Positions 21,065 to 32,390 are shown, counted from the first letter of the stretch. The stretch is 64,000 nt of DNA from Shinisaurus crocodilurus (GCA_021292165.1 CM037879.1:288522272-288586271), one strand, 5' to 3'. Made by a program: numbers and translations. Notes: generated from the sequence alone by a model not told the origin.

Positions 21065-21127
21065 AGTGGACCGGATTAGTGAGCTGGGGAAGATGCACTG
21101 GCAGAGTGAGCTTTAGTTTAAATTACT

Positions 21128-21234
21128 AAGGATGCAATCCTATGCACATTTAGACAGAAAAAAGGCCTACAACCCCCAGCATGCCCCAGAAGGCCTTTTT
21201 TTCCCTTCTAAACATGCATAGGATTGCACCTTAA
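21128..21234. mobile_element. Palindromic MITE with CAATCCTATGCA ends
   Basis: The left arm AAGGATGCAATCCTATGCAC, with TTTAGACAG and AAAAAAGGCCT, is mirrored on the right by AGGCCTTTTTTTCCCTTC, then AAACATGCATAGGATTGCACCTT. The centre reads CCCCCAGCATGCCCC. A second copy is at 25495-25637. No coding capacity. The superfamily is not recognised. Confidence 0.8.
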
Positions 21235-22184
21235 AGGACATGAATGATGATGATTCTATGTTTATGGGATTTCTGGTGGAATCTTTAAGGGCCAGTTTGC
21301 TCACAGGATCAGTAATCCTTGGGCAGCAAATTTTTAAAGTACTTCTATCTCTGTTCTTTGCGTATGCTTGGTAGAATGAGCAGCTCCTGACTCACCTTTG
21401 CTTCATCTTGGCCTATGTGATCATTATCTATTTATTAATGATTATATTTATCCCTCTTGCAAGGAACCCAAGCTGGCTTAAATGGTCTTCCTCCTTTCCT
21501 TTTTTCCTGACAACAGCCCTATGAGGTAGGTTAGGCTGAGAGTCATGTGAACTGGAGGGAAGTAGTATGCTGAGTCTCCCTCCCATTCCCCTGCCCTGTT
21601 GGCCTGTGAATGGCCCAAGAATAAAGGGCCAGGGCAAATGGCTCTCACACCCTGACCTGGAAGGAGCTGCTCATGTTCTCTTCCTCTAAGGCTGGAATGC
21701 TATGTAAATGTGCTAGGCAGTCAATCCCATTGGACTCAATGAAACTAGCTTCTGGGTAAACATGCTCTGGATGCATGCATTTATTTGCTCTCCAGCTTGC
21801 TAGGCTAAAAAAAAAAAATCATGTTTGTACAAACCTTACACGAAGCAGGCAGTCTTCTTGGGGTGTTGGGCATCTTATTTTATTGTTGTATTGCATATTG
21901 TACTCTTGTCTGTACTTTCCATTCCAGTAGTGATCCTGGTGAACTTGGCTTGCATTAAAAATAATCTAAACACTCAAGGGATGCCCTTTGTCAGGGTCAG
22001 ATTTTACTTCTTTGTAGGATTTCTCCCCCAACCACCACTTCTGTAGCTATTCAGTGAACCCCCGAAGAGTGTGTTTTTCCTGCTTGGTGAAGCTCAAGAA
22101 ATGTTGAGATATGTTTTTCTAAATTGGCTGTTTGCATTTATTGTGAATGTTCCTTGGAGAGTTCAAGCAGAGGTTCTTTTGTTT
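21235..22184. other. DNA with a reversed tRNA-type SINE at 21425-21600
   Basis: At 21425-21600 the plus strand reads CTTGCAAGGAACCCAAGC, then CTATGAGGTAGGTTAGGCTG and AGAGTCATGTGA, the reverse of the CORE and tail of the SINE at 6785. At 21695-21770 TCAATCCCATTGGACTCAAT hints at a small MITE core. The rest is unassigned. Confidence 0.55.
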
Positions 22185-22345
22185 TATTTTTATATAGCAC
22201 ATTTTAATTTACAAATTGCTTCACAACTGCGATCTCATTTAGCCACACGATAAACCTGTGAGGAAGGATGTTACTTACCTCCACTGTGAAATAGGGAACT
22301 GAGACTAGAAGATTTGGGTTGCTAACTGGCAGCCCCACAATTCAA
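22185..22345 (-). mobile_element. Old MIR/CORE-SINE fragment
   Basis: The plus strand reads GATCTCATTTAGCCACACGA, AACCTGTGAGGAAGGATGTT and CTGTGAAATAGGGAACTGAG, close to the complement of the MIR core. Divergence is high, so the insertion is old. Confidence 0.55.
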
Positions 22346-22831
22346 GGCAAGGCTATTGCCATCCTGCACATGTGGGTGACATGTGGGTGACAGAAGAAAC
22401 GATGGGGAGTCTTTCAGCACTGGATTTGTCAGCTCTTGAGGTTCAACCAGTTCAGAGCAGTTGGAACTGCAATGAGAGAAGCCATGGTGGGTCCTTTCAC
22501 AGCCACCGCTCCCACCAGTAGCTCCTCCAGCTCTCTTCCAGCTTCAGCTGACCGAAGGTCTCCTGCTCCCTTCTTTGACTCCACTCATTCTCCTTCCTGG
22601 TCCCTACACGTAGAAGTGCCACTCCGAACGTGTACATCCGGGGTACAGCAACTCAGGCCTGGGGAACAAATCTGGCCTACCTGGCGTTCTACTCTGGCCC
22701 TCCAGCATTCCCCTTTCTCCCAACCACCAGTTGTTTGGTGGTTTCCTGGCTTTTGAGCAGATTCTCTCTCTCTCCCCCCCCCCCCCATTCTAAAAGGTTG
22801 AAAGGCCTCTCCTAAGGCTTAGTTACTGGGA
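22346..22831. other. DNA without recognised element
   Basis: A serine/proline-rich frame (22436-22756) overlaps frames on the other strand and lacks any domain. A C-run lies at 22777-22786. Confidence 0.4.
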
Positions 22832-22960
22832 GTCATAATAGAGTTGGAAGGGGCCTACAAGGCCATCGAGTCCAAACCGCTGCTCAATGCAGGAAACTAG
22901 AGGAGAGGGGTCTCCCATCCAAGTAATAACCAGGCCTGACCCTGCTTAGCTTTCCATGCT
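22832..22960 (-). mobile_element. 5S-headed SINE, head truncated
   Basis: The CR1-like tail and the 5S-like segment with CTTGGATGGGAGACC and AGCTAAGCAGGGTCAGG (minus strand) are present. The outer head with the GTCTGAGC word is missing. The insertion has the same layout as the copy at 14041-14200. Confidence 0.8.
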
Positions 22961-23289
22961 GGCATTCTTGGCACTGCCCTTTTTGCTTTTGGCCCAGTCC
23001 CCTTTTGCCTTCAGCCCCATCTACCATTGTAATGCAACCCCCCCAAGAGCGTCTTCAAAATAGAAATCCGACCCTTGGGCTGAAATAGGTCTGTACCCCT
23101 GGTGCCCATGGTTCCCCTTTTCTCCTTTCCTTCACATTCCTCCGCCAAACCCGCCATTTCTGCATGGCCTTTGTCTTGTCGTCTTGAACCTCATTTGGAA
23201 CTATAACCAAGCCTTAGGTATGTGTAATGGCCAAAACATTGGGTTAATCTCAGTTAATTACTGGTATGAAACCAGTTTTCTTTCCCTTT

Positions 23290-23900
23290 CCACCTTCATT
23301 TCATTCATTTATTACATTTCTATACCACGCAATAGCCAAAGCTCTCTGGGCGGTTTACAAAGATTAAAACCTTAAAAATACAATACAGTTAGGGAATCAT
23401 CCTATGGCCCCTAGACATCATCTGCAGGGCCATAGGATAGTTCAGATTCCCAGCTCCGAAGTTGGAGACAGATCTGATCCCCCTCCCCCACCCCCTTGCA
23501 GCCGGTGCGGAGAGAACCACTCTAGCTGCTCTCTGAGGTCAGGAAAGCAACCTTGGAGAGGGGTTAAAGGGGGTGTTTTGAGGGGAGAAGACTGGGGCGG
23601 CCAGGATACAAGATATCTTGAAGCCAGTCCAGCCTCCTTCCCTCGCCCTCTGAAATGCTATTGCTAGACGGCCGAAAATGGCCATCGAGTGAAAATGCAG
23701 AGCGGGAGGTGCAGATCGACTCCACTTTGCACTGGATAGGAGTGCGCCCTAAGATAATATAAAAAATCATTTTATACTATATACATATACAGTTTTAACA
23801 ATCAACAATAAGAAATCCCAGGGCCTGTTAAAAACCCTACATATCCCTGGGAGTAGAGGAAGGTCTTAACCTTGCTGAACTTCCCCTCCCCTGTCCCATT
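23290..23900 (-). mobile_element. L2-type LINE 3' region split by a MITE
   Basis: The left part (23290-23389) reads ATTTCTATACCACGCAATAG and AAAGCTCTCTGGGCGG, a reversed L2-type tail. After the MITE, 23753-23900 continues with GGGAGTAGAGGAAGGTCTTA, a 3' UTR phrase also present at 28408-28430 in another L2. So the MITE landed in this L2. Confidence 0.65.
23390..23752. mobile_element. MITE family X, copy 1 (about 363 bp)
   Basis: The left end TAGGGAATCATCCTATGG is roughly the reverse complement of the right end, which ends GGAGTGCGCCCTAAG. The body contains GATTCCCAGCTCCGAAGTTG and GGAGACAGATC, shared with the copy at 47153-47530. TTA/TAA-like bases flank it, which would suit PIF/Harbinger, but that is a guess. 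No transposase. Confidence 0.7.
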
Positions 23901-25494
23901 CCTTTGCCTTCTCTGCTCATCCTTTTGTTCTTCCATGGAAGACTTAGTCCTTAACAGATGTTTGCCACTGTTTGAAGTGGAAACTTGTGAAACAATAAAT
24001 AAATATATGTAATGCCATTTGTGCACAATCTTCCCTCCCTCTATTGTTTTCCCCATTGTTTGAGATTGAAAGCTCCTTGGAAGCAGGGACCTGGCTGTGT
24101 TGCCTATGAAACAGTGTAAGGCATCAGAGTATGCTGATGGTGTGGTATGCATAGATAAATCATGCCACGTACAGCTCCCTCCCAGTGCCCCATCGCCAAA
24201 CCTTTCCTTGTCTGTTCTTCAGCCTGTCTTGGAAGCTGAAAAGCTTGTCAAGGTAACTGGGCCTTTTAAACTCTGACCCTTTTGGTTTCACTATCAGAGC
24301 CGGAGCCAGCAAGTGTTGTGAGCCTGTCCTGGAGCTAGTGATAGGGGAGGTTGCTACGTGGGCCATTATGATAAGTGCCCAGTAAGCGATGTCACAATTG
24401 GCCAGTCATTAAGATACAGATATTGGTGTGCGTGCTGTTGCGCTTGTCCCAGACAGACAATGGATAAGGTATCCAGGAGGGTGGTTCAAAAATCTTCCTC
24501 CTCGTTCTTATTCTTAAATGTCTAGCACTTCTACTGCTGAGTCTCTTCAATTTCTGGTCTTGCTGACTGATTAATGACTCCCCTGCTCCTTGCCTCCAGT
24601 CCTTCTCATTAATACCTTTGTGACCAATGTATCACTTCACTCTAACCTTTTCTGCTGCTTTGCTTCCTCCCTCTTCGTCTCGTAGCTTGTGGTGATCCTG
24701 CTATGTCTTTAAGTCAGTTGGGTTTTTTCTCAGAAGCACACAATCTCTGCTAGTCCTGATGTAAATTAGACAGAACTGGTAGATTGTGTGCAGATGTGTG
24801 AGATACCTGGCCCATTCTCCCTTGACTTCTTTGTAAGGGAGATTAGGGGATGGGATCACTGGGTTGGAGGAGTTTAAAGGCTCCCCGCACACACACGCGA
24901 TGCTAATCCAGAGTCTAGAATATAGGCTGGAAATCAAACATACTGTGTATTTGTTCCATTTTTCCTATGACTGTTGAGCTCTAATAAACAGTGCCTTGCA
25001 GCACACTGCTGTTTTGCTAAATAAATGTTTAGCCGTGAGAGCAGAAGTAGTGAATCCCTATGCACATAAAAGCGGCACATGTAAGAGAGACTGCAGAGGT
25101 GGGCAGCCTTTTTGCCCCTGAGGGCAGAGTCTGGGCTCCCTCTCCGCACTCTTGCACACACACTCTCTCTCGCTCTTTCCCCCACCCCTTCCCTGCACAT
25201 GGGGATGGGGAGGTTTAAACCTCCAGGCACACTGCGATCCCCTTGTGTGCCTCCCCCTCCCTGTGCGGCCTAGCTGATTAGTGTGTGGAACCGCTGAGGA
25301 GCACACTGAATGGCACGCTCCTCAGTGTTCCCAGGGCTCATCAGCCTGGCAATGGGGAATGGAGGTGGCGTGAATCTGACGAGGTGGCCACTGGTTGCCC
25401 ATATGTGAGGCACTATAATCTTGTAGAGCCACCCTTCTTGTAAACGTTACCCCCCTAGACCATTTGTAGAGCTAAATGTTAGTTTAGGAGAATT
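23901..25494. other. DNA without recognised element
   Basis: A region near 24045-24095 (GAGATTGAAAGCTCCTTGG) resembles the start of a LINE-type 3' tail. An ACAC run lies at 24889-24898. Overlapping short frames at 24934-25306 are cysteine/arginine-rich and not credible. Confidence 0.4.
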
Positions 25495-25637
25495 AGGGTA
25501 CAATCCTATGCAGCAAGTTTAGACAGAAAAAAAGGTCTGCAAGTCCCAGCATGCCCCACCCAGCACAGCTGGCTGGGGCATGCTGGGAGTTGCATGCCTT
25601 CTTTCTGTCTAAACTTGCTGCATAGGATTGCGCCTTT
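25495..25637. mobile_element. Palindromic MITE, copy 2
   Basis: The arms are CAATCCTATGCAGCAAGTTT with AGACAGAAA, and TTTCTGTCTAAACTTGCTGC with ATAGGATTG. The central region includes a second palindrome, CAGCATGCCCC with GGGGCATGCTGG. The hairpin potential is almost complete over 140 bases. Same family as 21128-21234. Confidence 0.85.
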
Positions 25638-25920
25638 AATTTATTTCTCCCATTGGTTTTAAATAGGTGTAGGCAACAGCAAAAACTTATTTGGATACTG
25701 GGGTGAAGGGTGGATGTATGGGCAGTATAAAATGTGTTTTTAGAGGTGTACTGCAGCAACAAAGAATGCGAGGAAGAGAAATATAAATCACTCAGATGGA
25801 ATGGGCAGTTGAAAGTGACGGCATAAAGGAGTTGCTTGCTCTTTGTATTTCACTGCAGTCCTAGCCTTGTCTACGCTGAAGTTCCATTGAGCTCAATGGG
25901 GCTTACTTCTAGATAAGACT
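25638..25920. other. DNA with a small MITE core
   Basis: TTCCATTGAGCTCAATGGGG followed by CTTACTTCTAGATAAGACT at 25880-25920 is the palindromic core of a widespread reptile MITE. The rest is unassigned. Confidence 0.45.
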
Positions 25921-26041
25921 TCATAGATCTTCATAGATCATAGAGTTGGAAGGAGCCTACAAGGCTATCGAGTCCAACCCCCTGCTCAGTGCAGGAAATT
26001 AGAGGAGGGGTCCCCCATCCAAGTAATAACCAGGCCTGACC
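25921..26041 (-). mobile_element. 5S-headed SINE, 5'-truncated
   Basis: The tail end shows TCATAGATC repeated in tandem, the CR1-type terminal repeat. The copy is cut at 26041 within the 5S-like segment, immediately after the AGGCCTGAC word, so only part of the internal promoter remains. Confidence 0.8.
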
Positions 26042-28234
26042 TCTCTCTGGCACTACTTGTTAATGGTACTGTGCATGTTTGCACACTGATGCTACCCAGA
26101 ATGTGACCACTTTAGCTGTTGTGGTGGCAGAAGTGGTAGAGGCACCCGGACATCGGCCCAAGGCCTTTGCAAAGATAAGTGTGCAACATAGCAATGGATC
26201 TAGCCCTGGATTTTAAACCTGGTCTCTTAAAACCCACATCAGCATTCTGCCTACTGCCCCGCACAGACTACAGATGGGTGAGAAATTCATGTGATTGAAT
26301 TTTTTTGTACAGATCTACCCGATCCATACCTCCTGTATATTTCTGGGCTGGCAATGCATTCTGTGAAAGAAAAAAATGCGTATGACAAAGTGCGTACATT
26401 TGAAAAATGTGTAAAAGCCACTGTGTACATTTCTAAAATGTGCACAAACACACTTTAGTCAGTGGCATATATACAAAATGTGTTCATTTGAAAAATGTTC
26501 ACACAAAAAGTGTATATTCGAAAAAATTTACCCCCAAATATATACAGATTTCTGTGCCGGGGTGTGGTGTGGTGGGGTTACATTGTACGCAACCAGGGCG
26601 GAACAAGCTTGGCAGTGGAAAACTGAGAACTTTGGCAAGATAGAGATTTGCTGATCCATCCATCCCTAGTGCAGACGCATTGCTCCACTTCACCTTACTG
26701 ACCACATTTTCGGAAGTGACTGGCTTCTGAGAACTCACAGTTGGCCACAACTCCCTGCCACTTGTTGTATGAGTTCCAAGTGTGTGAAAGGGTGGGCCGC
26801 ATGGTGTCTGCTTGTCCAGGACTTAGCAGATCCACTCTTAATACATTAGTGTGTGGCAGAGTGGGTGGAGATTTCCTTCTATGTTGAGCAGGTTTCCTTT
26901 TGGTTCGTTTGCACTCTCTGTGTATAAGTTTAACCGCCATCAACAAATGACTTATTCAGATGTTTATTTCTCCCTGCTTGGCTACTTAAGACCAACACTG
27001 GCTTTGTCTTAGGGGCTGACTGTTCACATTAACTGTCCGGTGTGATTGCGTTTGCGGTTAGATCAGAGGCAAGTCTCAGACTCACACACTTCCTCTACCC
27101 CTTCCTTCCTGTTCCGTTCTGTGCACTTAGAAGTTGCCAAGTGAACCCAGTGTTTATGTGTTTGAATGTAGGATCTCCTGCTTCTGTTGGAAACTTCTGT
27201 CTGCGTAGCATGGAAAAGGGATACATGTCCATGGTCCACTTTGACTTCATCCACTACACAGTCTCATGGGCTGAGTGATGAGTAAACAAACAGGCCCCTA
27301 GCTGCTATTGTGTCATCTCCAGCAGCGTGTTTTATTGTGGTTTCCTTGTTTTCAAAAAGACTTCCTAAACCTAGAAGTGCTCCAGCCTCTTGCAAATTCT
27401 CCACAACTTTCCTACATAAACCACCACGAGCGCCACTGGAGTGCATTGACTCTGTGTGTCTGCTGTCATAAGTCAACTAGAAAACCCTCTGCCTCATTTC
27501 CTCTCCGCTGAGCCATTCAGTCATTTTTGCTCTTCAAAAAATTTGTTATGGGATGGCACCAGATGTTCCTGCACCATTTTTAGTAAAAACTCCTTCCACT
27601 AGCCCTGCTTATGACCATTTATTCTGAGGGACTTGCAAGGGCCTTTTCTAGTTAGGTTGTGTAATGGGAACAGCTTAAGTGCTTTCTGCAGTACTCATTA
27701 ATGTTTTTGGATTCTGGGCTAATTACTTGACAATGTTATAATAAAGACTTGATGATCTGAAGCTTGGAATTTCTAAAATAATATCAAAACGATTGTAAGC
27801 GATTAGGAGCTTGGACTGCTTCCCATCTTCGTCTCTGGGAGTCTTAATTGCTGTGAATCAGGCAGTTGTGTTTGACTTAATTGTCATCTTCAGCTACTGC
27901 TGAGTGTCCCCAATGTAAAAGCTGCATGTTCATTGCAACCAATACCTGTCAGCCACTGTAAGAGAATGATGCTTTTTCTGTGTCTTTAATGAATATGTAA
28001 ATACTTTTGCAAGGCCCGTTTCCTAGACTTAAAGTTGCATTTCTCCTGTGATGGGAGACTAGTTAATATATTAAAGGAAAATCCAGGACTGGGCAAATTG
28101 CCTTTTTATATCAGTAAGGGTGCCCCCTTAATGATGAGGCTCCTTGGGCTCATTAGTATGCAGTTACCCAGAATCTCTTGTTGGTTCTTTGTTCAGAATA
28201 TGCTATTCAGCAAAGCTACCATTTTCTTCAGTTG
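26042..28234. other. Mostly single-copy DNA
   Basis: 26370-26560 is internally repetitive, with loosely repeated AAATGTGTACATTTGAAA units. 27530-28030 is AT-rich, repeat-free and could be conserved non-coding DNA. No exon is recognised. Frames here are short and without domains. Confidence 0.4.
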
Positions 28235-29884
28235 TTGTTGTTTATTAAATTTATTAGATACCTTTCTCCGAAAAACCTCAAGGAATTTTACAACAGGGAT
28301 TAAAACATATAACAATTTAAAACAATTTTAAGCAGCTTGAAACAATTAATAATAAAATCCTGAAACTGAATAAAATAACTAAATTAAAAAGCTCCATCAT
28401 ATGCCTGGGAGTAGACGAAAATCTTAACCTGGCACCAAAAAGATAACAGTGTTGGTGCCAGGTGGATGCTCTGAAATTGCATAATATTATAGTTAAGCTT
28501 TTATTGCTGGAATAGTTTTATTACTAGCTTAGTTACTACTAAGGTCAATGGGCAATAAAAAGATTGCTATTGCTGTGGTGGCTATCAGTATAATCTGGGA
28601 CTTGAGTCGGTATGCAGGATTGGGGCTGGGAAGGGAAATATCCGTCAGGTGAATAAGCAACTTGAATCTTTAGGCTTTCTCTGCATTCTTAAGCGTCAAG
28701 GCTAAGGTGTGAAACCAATTGTGGGACCAAAAATCTGGAAGCTTCTATCTGACTTGACTTCTGGTGGATGTGCTACTGCTGACCATTTGATCTGTATTCC
28801 CTCCCTGGTGGGACTGCCCATTTTCTCCCATCATACAATAATGATTATTTCTGCCCAGAAACAGACCAGTAGCCAGTGAAGCTGTTGTAACAAAGGAATC
28901 ACGTGCTCTTTGTAACTAGCCCTGGTTAATAGTTTGACCATAGCATTCTGGAGCAGCTGCAGTTTCCGAACATTTTTCAAAGGCAGCCACACAAAGAGTG
29001 CATAACACTAGTCCAAATTTGATGTAACTAAGGCATGTGTGGCCATGGCCAGATCAGACATTTCTCAAAACAGGTTCAGTTGGAGCACTAGTCTCAATCG
29101 TGCAAACACACTCCTGGCCACTGCAGAAATGTGGGCCAAGTCCAGCAGTGCACCCAAGCTGTGAGTCTGAGTCTTCAGAGGGAATGTAACCCCATCCAGT
29201 GCAGGTTGAATCCCTATTCCCTGATCTGCCTTTTGAATAACCAGGAGCACCTGAGTATTGTCTGGTTTAAGCTTCAATTGGTTCACCTTCATCCAGTCCA
29301 TTACTGACATCACACAGCGATTTAGAACTAGAATGGTTTTCTCGGATTCAGATGGAAAGGAGATATAGAGTTGGGTGCCATCAGCATACTTGTGACATCG
29401 AACCCTGAAACTCTGGACAACCTCTTCCAGTGGTTTCATGTATATGTTAAACAGTATGGAAAAGAAGACAGAAGCTGAGGGACATCACAGGCCAGCAGCC
29501 ACTGCTTCAAATAGGAATCACCCTGTACCACCTTCTGAAATCACTCCTTCGTGAAGGATCGGTGCCACTGTAGAACAGTGCTTCACAGTTCCATCTCAGA
29601 TACCTCAGAAGGATACCATGGTTGATAGTCTCTAAAGCTACTGAGATGTCTCACTACAGGGTGGCCGGGTGACTGACCAGATGGGCGATTTAAAAATATA
29701 ATAAATAAAATAAATAAATACAACGCACTTCCCCTGTCAGTTCCCAGCATAGATTGTCCACCATGATGACCAAAGCAGTCTCTATTTCATAAGGAGCCTG
29801 AAGCCAGACTGAAATGGATCTAGATAGTCCTCCTCATCCAGAAACCTCTGCAGTTCTACGTGCCCTTTGTACTGACCGCATGAT
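28235..29884 (-). mobile_element. L2 LINE, RT part to 3' end, broken
   Basis: The 3' tail is at 28235-28330 (reversed CTTTCTCCGAAAAACCTCAA). An unrelated segment seems to interrupt at about 28475-28840. From 28850 to 29645 the minus strand encodes the L2 region after the palm. At 29646-29722 a short L2-type tail in plus orientation (GATGGGCGATTTAAAAATAT with AATAAATA repeats) interrupts it, and L2 RT sequence resumes to about 29880. Several frame breaks make it inactive. Confidence 0.75.
29065..29439 (-). pseudogene. L2 reverse transcriptase fragment
   Basis: The 124-residue frame reads CHKYADGTQLYISFPSESE, where the catalytic YADD has become YADG. It continues MDWMKVNQLKLKPDNTQVLL (motif D) and FPLKTQTHSLGALLD. 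The changed motif C alone would inactivate the enzyme. Confidence 0.85.
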
Positions 29885-30046
29885 TCATAGATCATAGAGT
29901 TGGAAGGGGCCTACAAGGCCATCGAGTCCAACCCCCTGCTCAATGCAGGGAACTAGAGGAGGGGTCTCCCATCCAAGTAATAACCAGGCCTGACCCTGCT
30001 TAGCTTTCCACGCTCAGACAAGCTGAGCCAGCGTGAGCCACAGGCC
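29885..30046 (-). mobile_element. 5S-headed SINE, full-length copy
   Basis: The copy includes, on the minus strand, GGCCTGTGGCTCACGCTGGC, CAGCTTGTCTGAGCGTGG and the box A and box C segments of the 5S-like promoter. The CR1-like body and tail ending in CTATGATCTATGAA follow. It is inserted at the edge of the preceding L2. Confidence 0.9.
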
Positions 30047-30264
30047 TGTCATGCTGAGTATTTTTTCCATTCCTGCTTCACATCACTGATTGTTGCTGGT
30101 GCATACAGAGGAGGAGGTGGAGAAAACACACCTGTAATGAGTTGGGATAAATAGACCTAGAAGCTATGGAGGGAGGAGAGAATTCTCAGCATAGGGCTGT
30201 CGTTTGTGCCAGCAGCCCCTATGTTCCCTGTAATATATATTTTTCTCTTAGCTGTTCACTGAAG

Positions 30265-30390
30265 ACCAGCCTAAGAGCATATGAAGCTGCCTTCTCCTGA
30301 GTCAGACCATTGGTCCATCTATCCAAAAATGGCCTATTCTGAGGGATCAATTCCCCGAGGTCTGAGGGAGAGGTTTTTCCCAGCCCACAG
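30265..30390 (-). mobile_element. 3' part of a tRNA-derived SINE
   Basis: AGCATATGAAGCTGCCTTCT, CCTGAGTCAGACCATTGGTCC and ATCTATCCAAAAATGG are the reverse complement of the tail found at 57690-57750. The tRNA head is missing. Confidence 0.65.
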
Positions 30391-32092
30391 AACAGTGGCA
30401 CAACCCTGAACTATCTTGTTTGTTTGTTTGTTTGTTTTGTAGCTAGTAGCCTAAGGGGCAGAGCTGGACATATCTGATTCACTTGTTAAGTAGAGGAGGT
30501 ATAGGGTGTGTCGGTCCCATGTGCCTGGAATTTATTTATCTATATTTTAACTGTGTCTCCTGCTTTCCCATCACAATGATGCATAAAGCTGTGAACTACA
30601 GTACAAGCAGAAGCACACCGTCTGTTATCTTGTGTAGAATTTGGATTTTTGTACTTTAAGTTTATATACTAATCTTCCTGAGAATCTGGAGTTTCACTTT
30701 TTTAATTTAAAAAAGCATATTTCTAGTTCTTATGAGCTGTAATACAGAGAAATAGAGGAATTGTGGACAGTGCATGGTAAAATCTCAGAAGCTAGAGAGA
30801 GGTCTGAGCAGGGCTTCCAGCAGTCTGGGTGGTGTTGGGTTTTATTGCCCTGCATAGTTCCTTGCCCTTCCCTGTGGCTTGTGGCAGCAGAGTGAATAAT
30901 GCAAAATGAGGGAAGAGGTCTCAGAAATTTGGCCTATGTTGGTGCAGGGTTTATGTAACTTTGCATAAAATGTGGAGGGGGTTCTTGTAGTTAGCATAAA
31001 GTGCACAAAGTCCTGAGGATACTGCTTTGACAGGGAGACCAAATCCATAGAATCAGGCTGCAAAGTTAAGCACCTCATTTTTTTTAAATTGTCAATTTAC
31101 TGATGGTCAAATTTTCCAGCAGGTAGGTAGGGTGTTCCTGTTGTTTCAGTTTCTCCCTTTCTTTGCTGAGTGTGTCTCCTGATTTAGTGACAGCCCCAAT
31201 GAATCTCCATGCAGATGCACTGTGGAACTTCATTATGGCAAAGTAATGCCACATAATTGAATTACATGCAGGGAGACTGTACTGGGTCCTTTCCCCTTCT
31301 CCCTCATAATGAGAAGTTGGATGCAAATGGTAGCGGCTAAGCAAATTCTAATACATTTTAATGAAAGTGTGTGGAGTTGGAACGATGGGGTTTGATTGTC
31401 TGTATTGGAAGTTAATGACGCAGTTGTAGAAAGGCAATGTTGTGGAGAGTGGAGCAGCAGTTGCAATGCTGGTGAAATTAAACTGGCTAATTTTCAGGCC
31501 TGGGCAGAAAATGTATTTATTTTTAGCTATGGAGTTCTGCAAAAGGCTTGTATTACAGGCTTAACTCTTTAGGCTCTTGTTTACGGGTCAAGCCAAATAA
31601 TGGCACAACAGAGAATTAATGGTCTGCCATTAAATAGCTTGTAGATATCCGCTCACCTATGGCAAGTAAAAATAACCTCCAGGTGAGCAGGCAGGGGAAG
31701 CTTTTACAAGCTACATTCTCTTTCCTTTCCTTTCAGACTGTCAGATATGCCACAAAGGACCTACAGTGTTATATGTGTGAGCTACTAACTTCTGTAAAAA
31801 GGACTGAAATCCGCAAGCATCTAGTGTCTGGTGTATTATGAACCAAGCTGTCCCTTCCCCAAGAAATTCTATGGCTGCTTTAGGAAGTTCTTGTATTTGT
31901 TTCCCTTCTAGTGCCTTACTCAAATAAAGGAAGAAGGAGAGGAAAGAAAGGACTAGTTCTCCATGAAGTGGCTGTGGAATCCTCAAATAGCAGCAAGTCT
32001 CAAAATGTATCAGGCATTGGATTTTTGAGAATTTGGGGCCTTACTCCATGCCACGCTGCTGCAGTTTGCCAGAAAAGAGGCCCCCTGGTGCC
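30391..32092. other. DNA without recognised element
   Basis: A GTTT microsatellite lies at about 30417-30437. A splice-acceptor-like tract at 31720-31735 is followed by a short open stretch, judged unsupported. Remaining frames are short and lack domains. Confidence 0.4.
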
Positions 32093-32390
32093 TGAGAACA
32101 TAAGCTCTATCAGACCAAAGTTCTATCTAGTCCAGCATTCTGTTCTCACAGTGGTCAAGCAGATGAACATGGAAAGATCACAAGCAGGGCATGATGGTAG
32201 TAGTACCCTCCTACTCATGTTCTCTAGCAACTGGTAGGCAGGGCCATACTTCCTGTGATACTGGAGGTTATATACAGCTATCAGGTCCAGTAGCCTTATT
32301 CTCCACAATTTTGTCTATACTCCTTTTAAAGCTATCTTGAGTTAGCAGCCATCAGCACATCTTGTGGTGGCACATGCCATAGTCTGAGTA
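32093..32390 (-). mobile_element. CR1 LINE 3' UTR and end
   Basis: The plus strand reads GAACATAAGCTCTATCAGAC, CTAGTCCAGCATTCTGTTCT and GATACTGGAGGTTATATAC, the same order as the CR1 3' end at 8947-9560. The copy stops near 32390 after CACATCTTGTGGTGGC, before the coding part. Confidence 0.8.

Larger units (their letters stand above)
18525..21112 (-). mobile_element. Zinc-finger LINE (Ingi/Vingi- or RTE-like), nearly full RT
   Basis: The 3' end at about 18525 shows, on the minus strand, CGGTCACGAGTGATCACC and CTGA repeats after a long A-rich UTR. Coding remains run 18654-21064 in three frames (separate entries). The sequence is 5'-truncated near 21112, so the apurinic endonuclease is absent. 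A second copy begins at 63553, nearly identical over 440 bases, so the family was recently active. The 678-bp element at 3818-4495 shares its 3' end. The superfamily is uncertain: a C-terminal C2H2 finger and an Ingi-like 5' signature in the derivative favour Ingi/Vingi. Confidence 0.85.

Noticed and set aside
31725..31800. Exon after a TTTCCTTTCAG acceptor
   Set aside because: The frame meets a stop after about 14 codons in one phase, the donor is weak (TCTGTAAAAA) and no domain is recognised.
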